Shown one piece after another: positions 29,796 through 32,462 of a stretch of DNA of 32,462 bases; position 1 is the first letter of the stretch, and each line of letters opens with the position of its first letter. Source of the stretch: CAYGHG01 sp964349515 (GTDB lineage Bacteria; Oederibacteriota; PGYV01; CAYGHG01); contig CAYGHG010000017.1 in the NCBI GenBank assembly GCA_964349515.1, positions 1 through 32,462 on the forward strand, read 5' to 3'. The notes beneath the pieces were generated by a model. The model was given only the letters and a program-made list of their open reading frames with translations. It made no database searches and was not told the origin of the DNA. Both the position numbers and the translations under genes were made by a program.

Positions 29796-31031
29796 ATGAG
29801 GTATTCAATTTTGAAAAGCGTCAATATTGCTGCAGCCCTTTTTTTGATTTTTTCGGCAATTCTCCACCCGATGGAATTGTCCCTGGAAGAATGCCTTGAA
29901 ATATCCGAAAAAAGCAGCCGCGACCTTAAAACAGCCCAAAACAGGGCGGATACTGCGCGCGCCAGCCTGCTTAACAGCACAGGCAGTCTGCTGCCCCGGA
30001 TAGGGGCAGGCGCTTCATACGATGTAAAAGACGGAAGTGCGATGTCCTACTCGGTCAGCGCGAGCCAGGTTTTGTTTAGTGGTTTTTCACTCATTAACAG
30101 CCTCAACGCCGCTTCTGAAAATCTAAAAGCCGCAGAAGCGGACCTTTCTGCCGCAAAATCGCGTGCGGCCTATGACGCAAAGGCAGGTTTCATAAGGCTT
30201 TACAAATCAAAAGAAGCGCTCAAACTTTCCGAGGACATACACGGCCGCAGAAAGATTCAATCTGACATAGTCAGGGTAAAGTTTGACGCAGGCAGGGAGC
30301 ACAAGGGTTCTTACCTGACGTCGATGGCGCAGCTGATGGAGTCTGAAGCTGAAATCAAATCCGCAAGGCGTGCGCTTGAACTGTCGGGAATGAGGCTGGC
30401 GTCCGCCATAGGGCTGGAAGGCTTTCCCGTGATTACTCCAAAGGGCGCTTTTGAAGTGAAGAAAACATCCGCTGTGGAGCCTGATTTTATTGCGCTGGCC
30501 GCTAAGGTGCCTTCGGTTATCAGGTCGCAGGCTTCGTTAAAATCGGCGGAACACGAATTCAACAGTTCGCTCGGGTCTTTTCTTCCCTCGGTTTCGCTCT
30601 CGGGCGGGTATTCCAGGTCGGGAAGTGAATTTATATTTGAAAATGAATCTTGGAGGCTGGGTTTAAGCATATCTCTTCCGGTTTTTGAAGGCTTCTCAAA
30701 TGTTGTGAGGTCTTCAAATTCACTGAGGTCATTTTCCAACGCCGAAACAACCGCGGTGCAGGCTTTAAACGACGCGGTGCTGGGGCTTAAAGAAAAGTGG
30801 AACGTTCTTAAAGCCGCGGAGGATTCTTACGAAACAGCATCTTCGTTTCTGGAAGCCGCAGAGACCCGGGCGCAGATAGCGCAGGCGCAGTACTCGGCCG
30901 GGCTGTTGAATTATGATTCCTGGATAATAATTGAAAATGACCTCGTGCGGTATAAAAAATCATTCCTTGACGCTGCTGCGGCTCTTTATCTCGCAGAAGC
31001 TGATTGGGAACTCCAGAAAGGGGAATACTGA
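29796..31031 (+). CDS. TolC-family outer-membrane efflux protein
   Basis: A protein of 411 residues with a signal peptide and the TolC/OEP repeat pattern: two similar halves of long helices rich in Ala, Ser and Lys (SLEECLEISEKSSRDLKTAQNRADTA; SAKSRAAYDAKAGFIRLYKSKEAL) with strands such as SYSVSASQVLFSGFSL and WRLGLSISLPVFEGFS. It forms the outer-membrane channel of a tripartite exporter with the next two genes. ATG 29796 gives the longest frame, but TTG 29811 has the better RBS (TGAGGT 8 bases upstream) and gives a shorter, normal signal peptide, so the start is uncertain. Slightly shorter than E. coli TolC, as in many OEP proteins. Confidence 0.88.
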   Translation: MRYSILKSVNIAAALFLIFSAILHPMELSLEECLEISEKSSRDLKTAQNRADTARASLLNSTGSLLPRIGAGASYDVKDGSAMSYSVSASQVLFSGFSLINSLNAASENLKAAEADLSAAKSRAAYDAKAGFIRLYKSKEALKLSEDIHGRRKIQSDIVRVKFDAGREHKGSYLTSMAQLMESEAEIKSARRALELSGMRLASAIGLEGFPVITPKGAFEVKKTSAVEPDFIALAAKVPSVIRSQASLKSAEHEFNSSLGSFLPSVSLSGGYSRSGSEFIFENESWRLGLSISLPVFEGFSNVVRSSNSLRSFSNAETTAVQALNDAVLGLKEKWNVLKAAEDSYETASSFLEAAETRAQIAQAQYSAGLLNYDSWIIIENDLVRYKKSFLDAAAALYLAEADWELQKGEY

Positions 31032-31033
31032 AT

Positions 31034-31984
31034 ATGAAAGCAAGAACGAAAATGATGATTCTCGCTGCTGTCGTGGCGGCGGGAATTGCACTTTTTTTTG
31101 CGTTTAAAGGCGGGCAGAGCAAGCCCCCCCGGATGAGTGAGGTTGAGGCTCAGACTGCGGATTTAAAAAGCGTGATTGCAATTACCGGCGTTGTGGAGCC
31201 GATGAACAGGCTTGAGGTCAGGCCGCCGATGGCGGGCAGGATAGAGGCCATGCTGGTCAAAGAGGGGGACTATCTGCGCGAGGGTGAGACAGCCGCGCTT
31301 TTGAGCTCCACGGAACGCGCCGCGCTTCTTGATATGGCCAAATCAAAAGGGGCCGAAGAGGTGAAAAAATGGGAGGCGCTATACAAACCCATACCCATAA
31401 CCGCGCCTATTGCCGGTACTGTCATAGTAAGAAAAGTCGAGCCGGGACAATCCATATCGCAGTCTGAAGCGGTAATCGTAATATCTGACAGGCTGATAAT
31501 CAGGGCGCAGGCGGATGAGACAGACATAAGCAGGATAAAAAAAGGGGCGGCTGCATCTGTTACACTTGACGCCTTTCAGGGGAAAAAAGTCCGGGGCAGG
31601 GTGGAGCACATATCTTTTGAGTCGCGGGTAATCAGCAACGTGACTGTTTATGAGGTGCTTGTAGTAACCGGCAACGTGCCGGATTATTTCCGCTCGGGGA
31701 TGAGCGCGGGTGTGGAGATAACGGAAAAGGAAGCTCACGGTGTTGTGGTTGTTCCGGCGGCTGCCGTTAAAACCGAGCGCAAAAGCAGTTATGTGCTTGT
31801 AAGAAAAAATGGTTCGCAGGAAAAAATTCAGGTAGAAACCGGTATTACCGAAAACGGAATGACTGAAATAAAATCAGGCTTAAGCGCGGGCGACAGGGTG
31901 CTTGTGCAGCCGGGACAGCAGGCGGCAAACCGCGGCAGAAATCAGGGCACCAGCCCGTTTGTGCCGCAGAGAAGGGCGAGATGA
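31034..31984 (+). CDS. MacA/HlyD-family periplasmic adaptor
   Basis: An adaptor of 316 residues with an N-terminal membrane anchor (about 7-23), then the split lipoyl domain (RLEVRPPMAGRIEAMLVKEGDYLREGE and PITAPIAGTVIVRKVEPGQSISQ) flanking only a very short helical segment, a beta-barrel domain (LIIRAQADETDISRIKKGAAASVTLDAF) and a membrane-proximal domain ending near the C-terminus. It bridges the inner-membrane ABC transporter and the TolC-like channel. I chose ATG 31034, just after the tolC-like stop, with AAAGGGGA upstream; a longer frame into the previous gene is rejected. The stop overlaps the ATPase start (ATGA). The short hairpin suggests a compact MacA-like adaptor. Confidence 0.9.
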   Translation: MKARTKMMILAAVVAAGIALFFAFKGGQSKPPRMSEVEAQTADLKSVIAITGVVEPMNRLEVRPPMAGRIEAMLVKEGDYLREGETAALLSSTERAALLDMAKSKGAEEVKKWEALYKPIPITAPIAGTVIVRKVEPGQSISQSEAVIVISDRLIIRAQADETDISRIKKGAAASVTLDAFQGKKVRGRVEHISFESRVISNVTVYEVLVVTGNVPDYFRSGMSAGVEITEKEAHGVVVVPAAAVKTERKSSYVLVRKNGSQEKIQVETGITENGMTEIKSGLSAGDRVLVQPGQQAANRGRNQGTSPFVPQRRAR

Positions 31985-32462
31985 TAGAGTTAAAAGGCAT
32001 AACTAAAACTTATAAAACCGGCAAAGTGGCGTTTACCGCTCTTAAAAATGTTTCCCTCACAATAAAAAAAGGGGAGTTCTGCGCCATAATGGGGCCTTCA
32101 GGTTCGGGAAAATCAACGCTGATGCACCTGATAGGTTTTTTGGATTCGCCTGATGCGGGTTCTTACAAGCTGTATGGCAGGGAAACTGCCGGCTTAAGCG
32201 ACGCCGAGTACTCGGATTTCAGAAAAAACGCTGTTGGGTTTGTCTTTCAGCAGTTTCATCTCCTTCCCCGCTATGACGCCGCTTCCAACGTAAAGCTGCC
32301 TGTTGTTTATTCGGGCAAATACGGCAGGGAGCAGGAAGCGCACAAGCTGCTTGAACTAACCGGCCTCAAGGGAAAAGAAAAAAATCTTCCGGGAGAACTG
32401 TCGGGAGGCGAGAGGCAGAGGGTGGCGGTGGCGCGCTCGCTAATAAACGGGCCTGAGATAAT
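31981..32462 (+). CDS. MacB/LolD-type ABC transporter ATPase (partial, runs off the window)
   Basis: The first 160 codons of an ABC ATPase: MIELKGITKTYKTG, Walker A GPSGSGKST, the LMHLIGFLDSPDAG segment typical of MacB/LolD/FtsE ATPases, Q-loop FVFQQFHLLPRY, and the signature LSGGERQRVAVARSL just before the window ends. The Walker B Asp lies beyond the edge. It overlaps the adaptor stop by 4 bases. Together with the TolC-like channel and the adaptor it forms a MacAB-TolC-like exporter; a permease domain or gene should follow. Substrates of such systems include antibiotics, peptides and lipoproteins, and cannot be named here. Confidence 0.9.
   Translation, partial: MIELKGITKTYKTGKVAFTALKNVSLTIKKGEFCAIMGPSGSGKSTLMHLIGFLDSPDAGSYKLYGRETAGLSDAEYSDFRKNAVGFVFQQFHLLPRYDAASNVKLPVVYSGKYGREQEAHKLLELTGLKGKEKNLPGELSGGERQRVAVARSLINGPEI

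Overview
The window looks like a chromosomal segment of a diderm (Gram-negative-type) bacterium with moderate G+C. Four predicted outer-membrane beta-barrel or TolC-type proteins, many signal peptides and a MacA/TolC-like export operon support an outer membrane. Strong Shine-Dalgarno sites and sigma70-like promoters are common. An arsenic operon, SufBC without the rest of a suf operon, a CcdA/thioredoxin relay, a TP-rich glycosidase with a C-terminal sorting-like domain and a Corynebacterium-type glycogen synthase suggest an anaerobic heterotroph, possibly from a candidate phylum. I do not name a taxon. I saw no tRNA, rRNA, CRISPR array or transposase.

Layout. 1-3.6 kb: end of an unknown gene, then a tight run of porin-like barrel, periplasmic FMN-binding protein and a chemoreceptor with three tandem HAMP units. 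3.8-8.2 kb: barrel-TPR protein, prohibitin-like SPFH protein, YcxB-like protein overlapping a short-chain dehydrogenase, and a convergent single-domain response regulator. 8.4-10.2 kb: arsR-acr3-arsC. 10.2-12.1 kb, minus strand: sufC-sufB. 12.2-13.1 kb: a periplasmic tandem rhodanese. 13.2-18.6 kb: a nine-gene operon with an ArsP-type permease, a DGC-domain cysteine protein, a second ArsR, three thioredoxin-fold proteins, CcdA, a membrane-anchored tandem rhodanese and a MauE/DoxX protein. 18.7-20.0 kb: mgtE. 20.1-22.7 kb: clpB interrupted by one in-frame TAA. 22.7-26.9 kb: two copies of a composite intergenic repeat flanking an outer-membrane protein gene, then a large secreted glycoside hydrolase. 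27.0-27.7 kb: a ribbon-helix-helix/PIN toxin-antitoxin pair. 27.8-29.7 kb: glycogen synthase and a third rhodanese, ended by a perfect terminator. 29.8 kb to the end: a TolC/MacA/MacB-like exporter that runs off the window.

How it fits together. From 8.4 to 18.6 kb the genes centre on arsenic or other thiol-reactive species. Two operons have matching ArsR-type operators: perfect inverted repeats around a six-base spacer TGTTnG, each placed on the -10 box. The second operon combines efflux with machinery that would carry reducing equivalents (CcdA, thioredoxins) and possibly sulfane sulfur (rhodaneses, MauE) to the outer face of the membrane. Three rhodanese paralogues share an unusual CHGxxC active-site loop, and two of them share a Lys-rich N-terminal tail with the thioredoxin-like protein of the operon. 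This trans-envelope thiol system is the best candidate for something not well described. The interrupted clpB and the paired repeats are the other main oddities.
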